Source: Roseiarcus sp963741405 (GTDB lineage Bacteria; Pseudomonadota; Alphaproteobacteria; Rhizobiales; Beijerinckiaceae). Taken from it: a DNA stretch of 64,000 nucleotides. The stretch spans positions 7,747 to 71,746 of the forward strand of contig CAVUHX010000041.1 of the NCBI GenBank assembly GCA_963741405.1, written 5' to 3'. Of this stretch, positions 54,616 through 63,241 are shown one piece after another. The position numbers and the translations under genes are program-made. Numbering within the stretch: position 1 is the first letter of the stretch; each line of letters opens with the position of its first letter. Below the pieces are notes generated by a model. That model saw nothing but the letters and a program-made list of their open reading frames with translations. It did no database searches and was not told where the DNA came from.

Positions 54616-54692
54616 TGGCTCCCCGAGCAGGACTTCGAACCTGCGACCATTCGATTAACAGTCGAATGCTCTACCAGCTGAGCTATCGGGGA
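54616..54692 (-). tRNA. tRNA-Asn (GTT)
   Basis: The cloverleaf is readable on the minus strand: acceptor TCCCCGA/TCGGGGA, D arm GCTC-AGCTGGTA-GAGC, anticodon arm TTCGA-CTGTTAA-TCGAA with anticodon GTT, T arm GCAGG-TTCGAAG-CCTGC, discriminator G and encoded CCA. Its 3' end faces the mobile-element region. Confidence 0.97.
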
Positions 54693-54787
54693 CCAGCCGT
54701 CGCGGGGCGCGATATAGCAGAATTTCGAGCGATGCATAGTCGTTTTTATCGCTTGCCGCCCGCAGCCGACCGCGCCACCTTGCCGGC

Positions 54788-56338
54788 ATGCTCGATCCGA
54801 TGGACCTCCCGGAACTCCTGACCCCCGCCGAGATGGGCGAGGCCGACCGCATGACAATCGCAGGGGGAACCCCGGGAATTATATTGATGGAGGCCGCCGG
54901 CCGCGCGGTCGCGGACGAGGCGGCGCGGGTCGTACGGTCAGGCGGACGGATCGCCGTCCTTTGCGGGCCGGGCAACAACGGAGGGGACGGTATTGTCGCG
55001 GCGCGCTTGCTGTCGGAGCGGGGTTTTCCGGTCGAACTCGGCCTTCTCGGGCGGCGCGAGGCCTTCCGAGGCGACGCTGCGATTGCGACCGCCCGATTCG
55101 CCGGCGACGCGCGGCCGGCCACGGACGTCGATCTGTCCCGGGCGGACGGAATCGTCGACGCCATCTTCGGCGCGGGACTTGCGCGCGACGTCGACGGCGA
55201 GGCGCGGGCGATCGTCCAAGCCATCAACGCCTTCGCCAGCAGGAGTGGCCCGGTCGTTGCGGTCGACGTACCCTCGGGCGTCGACGGGGAAAACGGAAAT
55301 ATCCGTGGCGCAGCGGTCGAGGCGACCTCGACCGTCACCTTCTTCCGGCTGAAACCCGGCCACCTGCTCGAGCCGGGCCGCTCGCTCTGCGGCGAGATCC
55401 GCCTTGCCGACATCGGCATTCCGGCGAGGGTGCTGCCGCTCATCGCGCCGAAGGCCTTCGTCAATTCCCCAAGTCTCTGGCGCGACGCCCTGCGTCGGCT
55501 GGGGCCGCGCTCGCACAAATACGCGCGCGGCGCGGCGCTCGTCCTTTCCGGCCCGGCGCATGCGACGGGGGCGGCGCGGCTCGCGGCGCGGGCGGCGCTG
55601 CGGGTAGGCGCCGGGATCGTCTCGATCGCCAGCCCGACCGATTCCGTCAGGGTCAACGCCGCGCATCTGACCGCGATCATGGTCGTCCCCTTCGCCGGCC
55701 CGCCGGCTTTCGAGGCGCTGCTCGCCGACGAACGCCGGAGGGCGATCGCGCTCGGGCCCGGCGCGGGGGTCGGCCCCGAATTGCGCAAATTGGTCGCGGC
55801 GGCGCTGACGCGGCCGGCGGAGGGGCGGACGATCGTCCTCGACGCCGACGCGCTGACCAGCTTCGCCGGCGAAGCGGACAAGCTCGGGGCGCTGATCGCG
55901 CGCGGCGGCCACGCCGCGATCATGACGCCGCACGAGGGCGAATTCGCCAGGCTTTTCGGCGGCGCGGTGGGCGTCAACGCCGAGGACGACAAGCTCGCCC
56001 GCGCCCGGGCGGCGGCGCGGCTCGTGGGGGCAGTCGTCGTCCTCAAGGGGCCCGACACGGTGGTCGCCGCGCCGGACGGGCGCGCCTCGATCGGCTGGGA
56101 CTTGCCTCCGACGCTTGCCACCGCCGGCTCCGGGGACGTGCTGACCGGCTTCGCCGCCGGCCTCGCGGCCCAGGGGCTGCCCGCCTTCGAAGCCGCCTCC
56201 GCCGCTGTCTGGCTGCACGGCGCGGCGGCCCGCGCCTTCGGCCCCGGCCTCATCGCCGAGGATCTGCCGGAGGCGCTGCCGGGGGTTTTGCGGGAGTTCG
56301 CCGAATCTGCTCGGGAGCGAGGCTTTTCAGGGGGTTAG
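54788..56338 (+). CDS. nnr: bifunctional NAD(P)HX epimerase / ADP-dependent NAD(P)HX dehydratase
   Basis: 516 residues, intact. The N-terminal NnrE (YjeF_N) domain to about residue 215 has LCGPGNNGGDGIVAARLL, DAIFGAGLARDV and VAVDVPSGVDGENG. The C-terminal NnrD carbohydrate-kinase-like domain has VLDADALTSFAG, MTPHEGEFARLF, VVLKGPDTVVAAPDG and TAGSGDVLTGFAAGLAAQG with the catalytic Asp. Repairs hydrated NADH and NADPH in the cytosol. ATG 54788 is followed by a second at 54803 (MDLPELLTPAEM), which is equally possible. Confidence 0.95.
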   Translation: MLDPMDLPELLTPAEMGEADRMTIAGGTPGIILMEAAGRAVADEAARVVRSGGRIAVLCGPGNNGGDGIVAARLLSERGFPVELGLLGRREAFRGDAAIATARFAGDARPATDVDLSRADGIVDAIFGAGLARDVDGEARAIVQAINAFASRSGPVVAVDVPSGVDGENGNIRGAAVEATSTVTFFRLKPGHLLEPGRSLCGEIRLADIGIPARVLPLIAPKAFVNSPSLWRDALRRLGPRSHKYARGAALVLSGPAHATGAARLAARAALRVGAGIVSIASPTDSVRVNAAHLTAIMVVPFAGPPAFEALLADERRRAIALGPGAGVGPELRKLVAAALTRPAEGRTIVLDADALTSFAGEADKLGALIARGGHAAIMTPHEGEFARLFGGAVGVNAEDDKLARARAAARLVGAVVVLKGPDTVVAAPDGRASIGWDLPPTLATAGSGDVLTGFAAGLAAQGLPAFEAASAAVWLHGAAARAFGPGLIAEDLPEALPGVLREFAESARERGFSGG

Positions 56339-56366
56339 GCGCCGAAACCGGCAAGGTTCTCGCGGC

Positions 56367-56409
56367 GCGGGCCTGCAGCCGCGGTCGCCGACCGCGGCTG
56401 CAGGCCCGC
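56367..56409. repeat. 43-bp perfect palindrome
   Basis: Two 21-nt arms (GCGGGCCTGCAGCCGCGGTC... and its complement) around a single central base, 29 bp after the nnr stop. Very stable hairpin; no T-run follows, so a transcription end or an extragenic palindromic repeat are both possible. Confidence 0.7.
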
Positions 56410-56842
56410 CGGGGCCCCAGTTCTTGGGGGTCGAGACTTCCAGGGGCGATGCCATTTCCGGGCGCGAATTCAATTGTTTCAAGCCTTTGCGGCGCCATTT
56501 CCGGGCGACTCGCGTTCGGCCTGTCCGCCGCCGATCGCTGCCCGAACCGCCCGCATCCAGTCGTCATGGCCGGCCCCGCGCATGAGACGGCCGGCGAGGC
56601 GACCGCCCGAGGTCCGCCTGAACGACAGCGCCTGCTCACGCCGGCGGCGCCCGACATGGGGCCGGCCCCGGAATTCGCCTCGATACGATCATCGGAGAAG
56701 GCTACCATGGAATCGGCTCTTTGTACACGATATGTTCGGACGCCGCGGAGGAAATTCGGCGACGGGGATCAACAACGCGCGTTCGCGGGCGCGCCACAAT
56801 TGGTAATTGCGGGCCTGTCACTGTAAGGCCGCTTTTTCGGAA
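56410..56842. other. no gene recognised
   Basis: About 430 bp between the palindrome and the end of the converging oxidase gene. No convincing frame, RNA or repeat seen. Confidence 0.45.
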
Positions 56843-57478
56843 TCACGACAGGGGCGGCGCTGCGATCGCGAGCCTTTCCCGCAACGCCTTGTTCTCCGCT
56901 TCCAGCCGTTCGATCCGCAGCCGGATCGGCGCGAGCGCCTCGGCCAGTTCGGCCTCGCTGAAACGCGGCGTGATATGCTGCGGGCAGTTCCAGTCGAACG
57001 CCTCGAGCCGGACGAGCAGCGCGCGCTCGGCTAATCCCCGGTAACCCGGCAGGGCGAGCTTCGCCGCGAGCTCGGGGTCGTCCGCCAGAACCTTCGGCTC
57101 GATCCGGGCGAAGATCTTCAGGCGGCGGCGGTTGGGGTAGTCCATCAGGATCAGCGCCGCCCGGTCATCGGCGGCGAGATTGCCGACGCTGATATATTGC
57201 CGGTTGCCGCGAAAATCGGCGAAGGCCAGCGTTCTGTCGTCGATGACGCGCAAAAATCCGACCGGGCCGCCGCGGTGCTGCACATAAGGCCAGCCGCTCT
57301 CGGAGACGGTCGCCATGGTGAAGCTGTCGCGGGCGGCGATGAACTGCGCCTCCGCCTTGGTGAACCGGTCGGACTCGCGCCTTTCCTGAAAGCCGGCCCC
57401 TGAGGGGCCGCCGCCATTGGCCTCCTGCGCCGCCTTCACGCTCGGCGTCGCGGCGATCTCGAGGAAACGGGCTGTCAT
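56843..57478 (-). CDS. pyridoxamine 5'-phosphate oxidase-related FMN-binding protein
   Basis: 211 residues from MTARFLEIAATPSVKAAQEA, with GGAGGA directly upstream. Split-barrel core: FIAARDSFTMATVSESGWPY VQHRGGP, then DDRTLAFADFRGNRQYISVG and ALILMDYPNRRRLKIFARIE; a coiled-coil end (ERLEAENKALRERL). Likely an FMN-dependent oxidoreductase, not PdxH itself. Divergent from the LysR gene, which may regulate it. Confidence 0.85.
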   Translation of the reverse strand: MTARFLEIAATPSVKAAQEANGGGPSGAGFQERRESDRFTKAEAQFIAARDSFTMATVSESGWPYVQHRGGPVGFLRVIDDRTLAFADFRGNRQYISVGNLAADDRAALILMDYPNRRRLKIFARIEPKVLADDPELAAKLALPGYRGLAERALLVRLEAFDWNCPQHITPRFSEAELAEALAPIRLRIERLEAENKALRERLAIAAPPLS

Positions 57479-57577
57479 GGGCTCCTCCGTGCGGCGCCGG
57501 GCGGGGCGGCGGGAAGGTCTGCGAATCCCGCGCGACCGGCGCACTCAGGGCAGATAGCATCTCTCCAAAAACAAGAG

Positions 57578-57610
57578 TATCGTCGAACATCGAGAGCCGT
57601 AGTTTCGATA
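57578..57610. promoter_or_regulatory. possible LysR operator between divergent genes
   Basis: TATCG (57578-57582) ... CGATA (57606-57610) with an inner TCG-N8-CGA half; lies 12 bp before the LysR start in the 144-bp divergent spacer. Position fits autoregulation; sequence evidence is modest. Confidence 0.3.
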
Positions 57611-57622
57611 ATCGGAAGAATA

Positions 57623-58561
57623 ATGGATCGACTGGACGCCATGGGCGTACTGGCAGCCGTGGTGGAGGCCGGCAGCCTTTCCGCCGCCGCTCGAAGGCTC
57701 GGCGCGCCTTTGCCGACGGTCAGCCGCAAGCTCTCCGAGCTCGAGGCCCACTTGAAGGTCCGCCTTCTCGTCCGGTCGACGCGGAAGCTCAGTGTGACCG
57801 ACGCCGGAGCGGTCTATCTCGCCGCCGCGAAACGGATCCTCGAACAGGTGGGCGAAGCCGAACGGGCCGCCGCCGGCGAATATGGCGCGCCGCGCGGCGA
57901 ACTCGCCGTCGCCGCGCCGATCGCCTTCGGGCGGCTCAACCTGCTGCCGATCGTCTGCGATTTCCTGGCGCGCTTTCCGGAGATCGACGTCCGGCTCGCG
58001 CTGTCGGACCGCAACACGCGCCTCGTCGACGAACACATCGATTGCGCGTTGCGGATCGGCGCGCTGCCCGACAGCGCGATAACGGCTTTGCGGGTCGGAG
58101 AGGTGCGCCGGGTCGTGTGCGGCAGTCCGGACTATTTCGCCCGGCGCGGCGAGCCGAAGCGCCCCGCCGACCTTTTGAGCCTCGATTGCCTGACCTTCGA
58201 CGCCCTGGAGCCGGCCGACGCGTGGCGTTTCCGGCTGCCGCAGACGGGAAAGGAAGCGTCCATCCGCATCCGTTCGCGCTTCTCGGCCAATACCGCCGAG
58301 GCGGCCGTCGACGCCGCCGTGGCCGGCCTCGGCCTTACGAGGGTTCTCTCCTATCAGGCCGAGCAGGCGATCCTGGAAGGCAAGCTGCGGATCGTCCTGG
58401 CCGAGTTCGAGCCGGCGCCGGCGCCGGTCAGCCTGCTGCACCCCGGGCAAACTCCGATGCCGCTCAAACTGCGCGCGCTTTTGGATTTTGTCGGTCCGCG
58501 CTTGCGCGCGCGGCTGTCGGATGTTGGGCGGAGCATCAACTCACGCAGGCAAAGCTCCTGA
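57623..58561 (+). CDS. LysR family transcriptional regulator
   Basis: 312 residues. N-terminal winged HTH (MDRLDAMGVLAAVVEAGSLS AAARRLGAPLPTVSRKLSEL EAHLKVRLLVRSTRKLSVTD), then the effector domain starting PRGELAVAAPIAFGRLNLLP with VRLALSDRN and ALRIGALPDS. Resembles the single-gene, quinone- or redox-responding LysR subgroup (PRGxLRVxxP). Probably controls the divergent FMN protein. Confidence 0.92.
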   Translation: MDRLDAMGVLAAVVEAGSLSAAARRLGAPLPTVSRKLSELEAHLKVRLLVRSTRKLSVTDAGAVYLAAAKRILEQVGEAERAAAGEYGAPRGELAVAAPIAFGRLNLLPIVCDFLARFPEIDVRLALSDRNTRLVDEHIDCALRIGALPDSAITALRVGEVRRVVCGSPDYFARRGEPKRPADLLSLDCLTFDALEPADAWRFRLPQTGKEASIRIRSRFSANTAEAAVDAAVAGLGLTRVLSYQAEQAILEGKLRIVLAEFEPAPAPVSLLHPGQTPMPLKLRALLDFVGPRLRARLSDVGRSINSRRQSS

Positions 58562-58863
58562 TCCTTGTGACGCGCAGAACACCCCATCCAGGATCTGACG
58601 AGAGAGGGTGGCCGATTGTCTCGGCGGCCCGCAACGCCGGGAGCGCCTCCGGGGAGGGGGCAGCGGGAAACTCGTCAGCACTTCAGGTCGATGCGCCTCC
58701 TAATGCCGCTCACGGTAAGAAAAAATGATGAGCGCGGGTTGATGTCGATCAATGCGCATGACGCCTGGGCGTCCAAGAGTGAGAAAGTCAAGAAGCGGCG
58801 CGAACGCCGTCAGGCAGTGAGGGAACGGAGAGGCGCAAGCGCCTGGAAGCGAAAGGAAACGCT
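58562..58863. other. no gene recognised
   Basis: 300 bp between the LysR and GYD genes; an Arg/Lys-rich frame overlaps the end but has no support. Likely holds the GYD promoter; none could be singled out. Confidence 0.4.
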
Positions 58864-59157
58864 ATGGCGACCTATGTCACGCTGATCAATTTCACCGAAC
58901 AGGGCGTCAAGAACGTCAAGGACACCGCCAATCGCGCGAGCCACTACAAGGAGCTCGCGGCAAAACTTGGTTGCACGATCAAGGACATCTGGTGGACGCA
59001 GGGGCAATACGACGTCGTCTCGATCATCGAAGCGCCGGACGACGCCGCAGCGACCGCGCTGGCGATGAGCGTCGGGAAGCTCGGCTACATCCGCACGCAA
59101 ACCCTGCGCGCCTACTCGGCGGCGGAACTCGCCCCGGTCATGGACAAAGTCGTTTAG
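58864..59157 (+). CDS. GYD domain protein
   Basis: 97 residues, MATYVTLINFTEQGVKNVKD ... IKDIWWTQGQYDVVSIIEAP with the G-Q/Y-D motif that names the family, ending LAPVMDKVV. AAAGGAAAC lies before the ATG. Small ferredoxin-like alpha/beta fold; function unknown. Common in Hyphomicrobiales. Confidence 0.9.
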   Translation: MATYVTLINFTEQGVKNVKDTANRASHYKELAAKLGCTIKDIWWTQGQYDVVSIIEAPDDAAATALAMSVGKLGYIRTQTLRAYSAAELAPVMDKVV

Positions 59158-59192
59158 GCCGAGCGGCTAGCGCACTGCCGAAGCCTTGAAGA

Positions 59193-59213
59193 GGGCGGGC
59201 GCTACGCCCGCCC
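59193..59213 (+). terminator. hairpin after the GYD gene
   Basis: GGGCGGGCG-CTA-CGCCCGCCC, a perfect 9-bp stem 35 nt after the stop; followed by TGTCGCC, so no T-run. Probable transcription end. Confidence 0.5.
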
Positions 59214-59677
59214 TGTCGCCCGGCGGCTCGGGTCGGACGCTTTCGTCGCCGCGCTGGAAGTCAAGACCCGGCGCCGCCGCCACGCCCTTGAACGCGGGCT
59301 CAAACCAAAGGGAGGATGCGGCAGCGAATTTGCGTGCACTGTCAACGGAACCCGGAACCGCTATCGAAGGCCGCCCTTCGGCGACGTTTTCCCGTCAATT
59401 GTGGGGCCTCGGCGCGGCCAAGCAGAACGTCCGAATGGGAGTCAACTTTGCGTGATCCGCAGGCAAGAATACAGGTCAATATGAACGTCTATTCACAGTT
59501 CTTGATGAAATTGACGGTCCGCACAATTGAACTCGCGCCCTGGCGCCGCCGCGCCGTCTTTCGATCAAAATGCGGCCGAATTGCGAACTGATGCTGTTGA
59601 CCATGCGTTGAGCGCCGTCGACAGGCGCCGCGCCGTTTGGTCTTGCCTCAATTCTGGTCAGGTTTTCGGAGGGTGCG
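59214..59677. other. no gene recognised
   Basis: About 460 bp upstream of the Gly/Trp-rich secreted protein gene; contains its promoter region presumably. No frame of good composition. GGAGG at 59668 is the ribosome site of the next gene. Confidence 0.45.
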
Positions 59678-60064
59678 ATGAGCAACTCGGTTTCCAAGGC
59701 GATCGTCGCCGGTGTGGCGGCGCTGTCGCTGACAGCGTCGGCGTTCGCCACCGCCGAACCGGCTTCGGCCGGGCAGTGGCGCGGCGGAGGCTGGCATGGT
59801 GGAGGCGGCGGTTGGCACGGCGCTGGCGGCGGTTGGCACGGCGGATGGGCGGGCGGCTATGGCGGCCGGCACTGGCATCCCGGTTACTGGCGCGGCGGGA
59901 CCTGGTACGGTGGCTGGTGGGGCCCAGCAGTCGCGACCGGCCTTCTGCTCGGCGCGGTTGCGGCCTACCCGTATTACGGCGCCGGCGCCTGCTGGCAGAA
60001 TCGCCCGGTCTATTCGGTCAACGGCGTCTATCTCGGGTACCAGATGGTCGACGTCTGCCAGTGA
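59678..60064 (+). CDS. secreted Gly/His/Trp-rich protein
   Basis: 128 residues. Signal peptide MSNSVSKAIVAGVAALSLTA SAFA with cleavage near ATA/EPA, then repeats of GGGWHGGGGGWHG type and a C-terminal hydrophobic part with GACWQNRPVYSVNG ... VDVC, the two Cys probably paired. GGAGG lies 6 nt before the ATG. Proteins of this make-up are common in the periplasm or outer surface of Hyphomicrobiales; function unknown. Confidence 0.8.
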   Translation: MSNSVSKAIVAGVAALSLTASAFATAEPASAGQWRGGGWHGGGGGWHGAGGGWHGGWAGGYGGRHWHPGYWRGGTWYGGWWGPAVATGLLLGAVAAYPYYGAGACWQNRPVYSVNGVYLGYQMVDVCQ

Positions 60065-60086
60065 ACTGGCCTCCGGTCGAATGCTG

Positions 60087-60114
60087 AAAGGGCCTCGCGC
60101 GAGCGGGGTCCTTT
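60087..60114 (+). terminator. terminator after the secreted protein gene
   Basis: AAAGGGCCTCGCGCGAGCGG then GGTCCTTT: imperfect stem with AAAGG/CCTTT ends followed by TCTC, 23 nt after the stop. Confidence 0.5.
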
Positions 60115-60149
60115 CTCAATCGCCGCGCCGGTGACGGATGCCGTCGCCG

Positions 60150-60620
60150 TCACGTCCCCTCGCGCCGCATCGCCCGCTCGAAAATCACCTCGTGAACAAC
60201 TTCACGGCCATCGAGCGGGTTCTTTGCGGGCGCCGACGTGAACATGAGTATGTTTCCTTCGATCGCGCCGAACCGCACCTGCTGCGTGCCGCTCCAGGCC
60301 TCGTTCCAACTCATGTCGAGGTGGTGAATGACCCGATCGCGGGCTCGACGGTATAGGTTCCGGAATAGGCGAACATGGTGTCGAACAGCGCGATCTTCTC
60401 ATCGTCGGTCGGGGGCAATGCCGAAGGTCTTCTGCGATCGTTGTTCAGCACAAGGACCCTGACGCGCTCGGGCGCGTTAGACGATAAATCCGCGCGGGTT
60501 CGGACCGAGCGCGTCTCGCTTTTCGCCGGTTGCAACGACCGTGTAAGTCCAGGAGATCATTCTCCAGCTCCCGAGGACGAGGTCGCGGGTCAGCGGCGTC
60601 CGGCGTGCCGTTGCGGTCAT
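60150..60620 (-). pseudogene. lipocalin-like protein, frameshifted
   Basis: MTATARRTPLTRDLVLGSWR MISWTYTVVATGEKRDALGP NPRGFIV at 60620, a shift, then RVLVLNNDRRRPSALPPTDD EKIALFDTMFAYSGTYTVEP. A further shift leads to HHLDMSWNEAW and the final GREVVHEVIFERAMRREGT ending at a TGA at 60150. About 155 residues when joined, the size of the lipocalin_5 family (LxGxW start). At least two breaks. Confidence 0.7.
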
Positions 60621-60801
60621 TAGACATCCTCTTCTGTCTTGATCGGCATTCTCCAGGTGGCGGCCGTATCGAGATTGAGATTGCGATCGTGGGGCGACTT
60701 TAGCAAGTTTGAAGACTCGCCGTGCTCTAGTCGCGTGGGAGTCCCCCTGTTTCCGGCCAGGCGCCGCGGACCGAACCAAAAGAGATACCGGCCCCTCGAT
60801 C

Positions 60802-61512
60802 ATGAACAGCCGCAAGTCGACTCGGCAAAGACGAGCCGCGCGAAATCTCCTCTTCGCACTGCTGGGATTGTCGCTGGCCGGAGCGGCATGGTTTGCGATG
60901 GCCTGGATGATGCTGCGGTTCCAGTCCTTTCGCTGTCCGAACGACACGTTCTTCTGGGCGTCGGGCCAAATCGCCTCGGCGCTGCAATTCGTTCCGCTTT
61001 TCCTTCCGGCGCTCGGCATCGGCTTTCTGGCCGCCGACGGGATCGCCGCATCGATCCCCGGAGGACAGGACATTTTCAATCGACCGGGAAAATCCGGCGC
61101 CGGTCACGCAGGCGAGCGGGGACAGCTCATCAAATTCTGCCTGATCGCGCTTCTGCTGACCTTGCCGATCAGCCTCGGCGCCAGTCTGTGCCAGTTCTGC
61201 CTGACGCCCGGCGCCGTCCTCGACCAGCCGTATCCATGGACCGGCTTTCGCGACACAAGGTGGGATGACGTCGCGGCGGTGACCGCGTCCTGCCGCTATT
61301 CAAGCGGGCGCTATTCCGGATGGCGCAAACGCTATGTTCTCGAAATGCGCGACGGGGCGGCGCTCGACCTGATGACCTGGCCGGCGGCGGCCGCGCGCGC
61401 CTATCCTTCGATCGCCGAGGCCCTTCACGGCCAGAATTTCAGGTTCGACTCCAGCGGCGTCGCGCCGGGATGTCCGCAGCCCTACCTTGGCATGCTGAGC
61501 CGTCCACCATGA
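60802..61512 (+). CDS. inner-membrane protein of unknown function
   Basis: 236 residues from the ATG at 60802 (a TTG at 60709 would add 31 unlikely residues). Three membrane segments: about 15-38 (NLLFALLGLSLAGAAWFAMA), 53-78 (IASALQFVPLFLPALGIGFL) and 108-130 (IKFCLIALLLTLPISLGASL), then a soluble C-terminal domain with several Cys. No family recognised. Confidence 0.6.
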   Translation: MNSRKSTRQRRAARNLLFALLGLSLAGAAWFAMAWMMLRFQSFRCPNDTFFWASGQIASALQFVPLFLPALGIGFLAADGIAASIPGGQDIFNRPGKSGAGHAGERGQLIKFCLIALLLTLPISLGASLCQFCLTPGAVLDQPYPWTGFRDTRWDDVAAVTASCRYSSGRYSGWRKRYVLEMRDGAALDLMTWPAAAARAYPSIAEALHGQNFRFDSSGVAPGCPQPYLGMLSRPP

Positions 61513-61580
61513 CGCATTGGGGGCGCAGGGCGAAGCCCTCAGGCAGGGGCTCCGCCACGGATTCCGGCCCGCCGCCGTCC

Positions 61581-61949
61581 TCACCCCTCCTGCACCAGCC
61601 ATTCGCGCGCCTCTTTCGCTTCCGCAAGCCCAAACACCCGCGTCGCCCCGGGCAGCAAAAAGCCGAACATGAGGACCATCTGCCGGATCCAGGCGACATC
61701 GGTGACGACCGCGATCCGCTTCCAGCGCGTCCAGTGCTGCATGCCGACCCGGAAATCCTCCCACATCGCGGCGGCGGTGATCAGGGCGAAATCGGGCGCG
61801 ACCTCGTAATAAAGGCGGATCCGATCGCTGGCCTCGAGCGCCCGCTCGACCGCCGGGACGAGGACCTGATCGTAGTCGGCCTTGCTGACGAAGCCGCTGC
61901 ACCGGACGGCGACGGCGTCGGCGGGAAAGTCTTTCAGCGTCTCGATCAT
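61581..61949 (-). CDS. SpoIIAA-like STAS-fold protein
   Basis: 122 residues, MIETLKDFPADAVAVRCSGF VSKADYDQVLVPAVERALEA, then IRLYYEVAPDF and RIAVVTDVAWIRQMVLMFGF LLPGATRVF. This beta-alpha pattern with the middle WEDFRVGMQHW is the SpoIIAA-like family (PF11964 type). Soluble; lipid-carrier or regulatory roles are proposed for relatives. Confidence 0.85.
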   Translation of the reverse strand: MIETLKDFPADAVAVRCSGFVSKADYDQVLVPAVERALEASDRIRLYYEVAPDFALITAAAMWEDFRVGMQHWTRWKRIAVVTDVAWIRQMVLMFGFLLPGATRVFGLAEAKEAREWLVQEG

Positions 61950-62380
61950 GGGCTTCCTCTTTTTTCTCGGTCCGCGCCGCTTCGGGTTCGTTCGGCCAAA
62001 GTCCGCAGAGCCGCGCGAACGCGGGCGCCGTTCCGGTCGGGCAGGGGAGGCGAAGAGCGGAGCATTCGGCCTCTCCGCGACCCGGATTCCGGCGCGAAAA
62101 GATGTGACGCCGCGTCCCGGGCTTTCCGAAACCCATCTGCGCCCTCGGCGCGCCCTTCGCTCGGCTGAAGTCCTCCCGCACGACCGGTTCGACCGGCAAC
62201 CTGCGCCGACTGGCCGCCCGCGGCAAGGCGCATGCTGTCGCAGCCCCGGCGCCCGAATTCCGGCCCGGGTTTTCCCTGGTTCCGCTGACCAGCCGCCTGT
62301 TCTTTACGGATCGTTCCCTGTCACCGCGTTCCGATGGCGGCGCATTTTCGGAATAAGGCAGGGTTGGCAAGTACAGATAA
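61950..62380. other. no gene recognised
   Basis: 430 bp upstream of the SpoIIAA-like gene; it should contain that gene's promoter, but no clear box stands out. No supported frame. Confidence 0.4.
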
Positions 62381-62460
62381 CAGCGAATTGATTTCGCCCC
62401 ATCAGGGAATTGGTTCCGCGGATCAGGGAAGAGATTCGCCGGATCAGAGAATTGGGCTCA
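62381..62460. repeat. 21-bp tandem repeat, about 3.7 units
   Basis: Units 62381-62402 (22 bp), 62403-62423, 62424-62444 and partial 62445-62460, consensus CAGGGAATTGGTTCCGCGGAT. On the minus strand they could encode SLIRG/NSLMGR-like heptapeptides. Confidence 0.7.
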
Positions 62461-62575
62461 CAGCCGATCTTTGGCGCTGCCGCGAGTGTTTCGAGCGCCG
62501 GCCCGGCGCTCCGACGGCCAAACGGTCGCGAGATTTGCGACCGTCGGTCGCCCGGGCCGAGGCGCCCGGGCAGGG

Positions 62576-63114
62576 TCACTTCGGGAACGGAACCGGCAAG
62601 TCGCTCAGCGTCTGCAGGTAAGCAAGAATGTCCGCGTCCTTCTCCGGACTCCTCTCGCCGGCGAAGGCCATCTTGGTGCCCGCCGCCATCGCCTTCGGAT
62701 CGGCGATCCAGTGGGCGAGTTTCTCGTAACTCCAGTCCCCGCCGAGCTTCTTCAGCGAATCGGAATAGTCGAAGCCGGCGACCGATGCGACCGGACGGCC
62801 GACCACGCCCCAGAGCGGCGGGCCGATCTTGGCGCCGCCGCCCTTCTCGAAATTGTGGCAGGTCAGGCACACTTTGGCGTCCGCCGCGCCCTTCTTGGCG
62901 TCCGCCTTGGCGAGCAGTTCGGGCAGCGGCGTTTCCTTGGCGCAGCGGCTGCCGGCGCAGCGGCCGTCTCTCCGGCGCCGCTTGGAAGAACATAGCCCGG
63001 CGTGGCGGGCCGCCCCGGTGCGAATACGAGATTGCTGAACGCGACCAGCAGCATGGCGAACAGGATCGAACCCAGGAGAGCGAACGCAGTCCGGTTGATG
63101 TCGGCAGAGTGCAT
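62576..63114 (-). pseudogene. cycM: membrane-anchored cytochrome c (CycM type), one frameshift
   Basis: N-terminal anchor MHSADINRTAFALLGSILFA MLLVAFSNLVFAPG, then a Pro/Ala linker. One base off near 62940 it continues KETPLPELLAKADAKKGAAD, heme site CLTCH (in KVCLTCHNFEKGGG), PPLWGVVGRPVASVAGFDYS and axial Met in AAGTKMAFAG, ending VPFPK. About 178 residues. CycM-type proteins carry electrons from the bc1 complex to aa3 oxidase. Divergent from kdsB as in many Hyphomicrobiales. A single-base break in such a gene may be a sequence error. Confidence 0.85.
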
Positions 63115-63241
63115 GGGGAGGCGGTTTCCGTCGGCGGGCGTGGAATGGGCGGCGACGCCCGGGCTCCGCCGTTGATTAGCCGCTTTGCGCTGAGGTTGGC
63201 AACACGTATAAGCCCGGTTCCTCTCCGGCCTCTTCCTTCAC

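Noticed and set aside
62381..62460. Possible short CRISPR array
   Set aside because: Units directly abut, with no spacers and no cas genes in the window.
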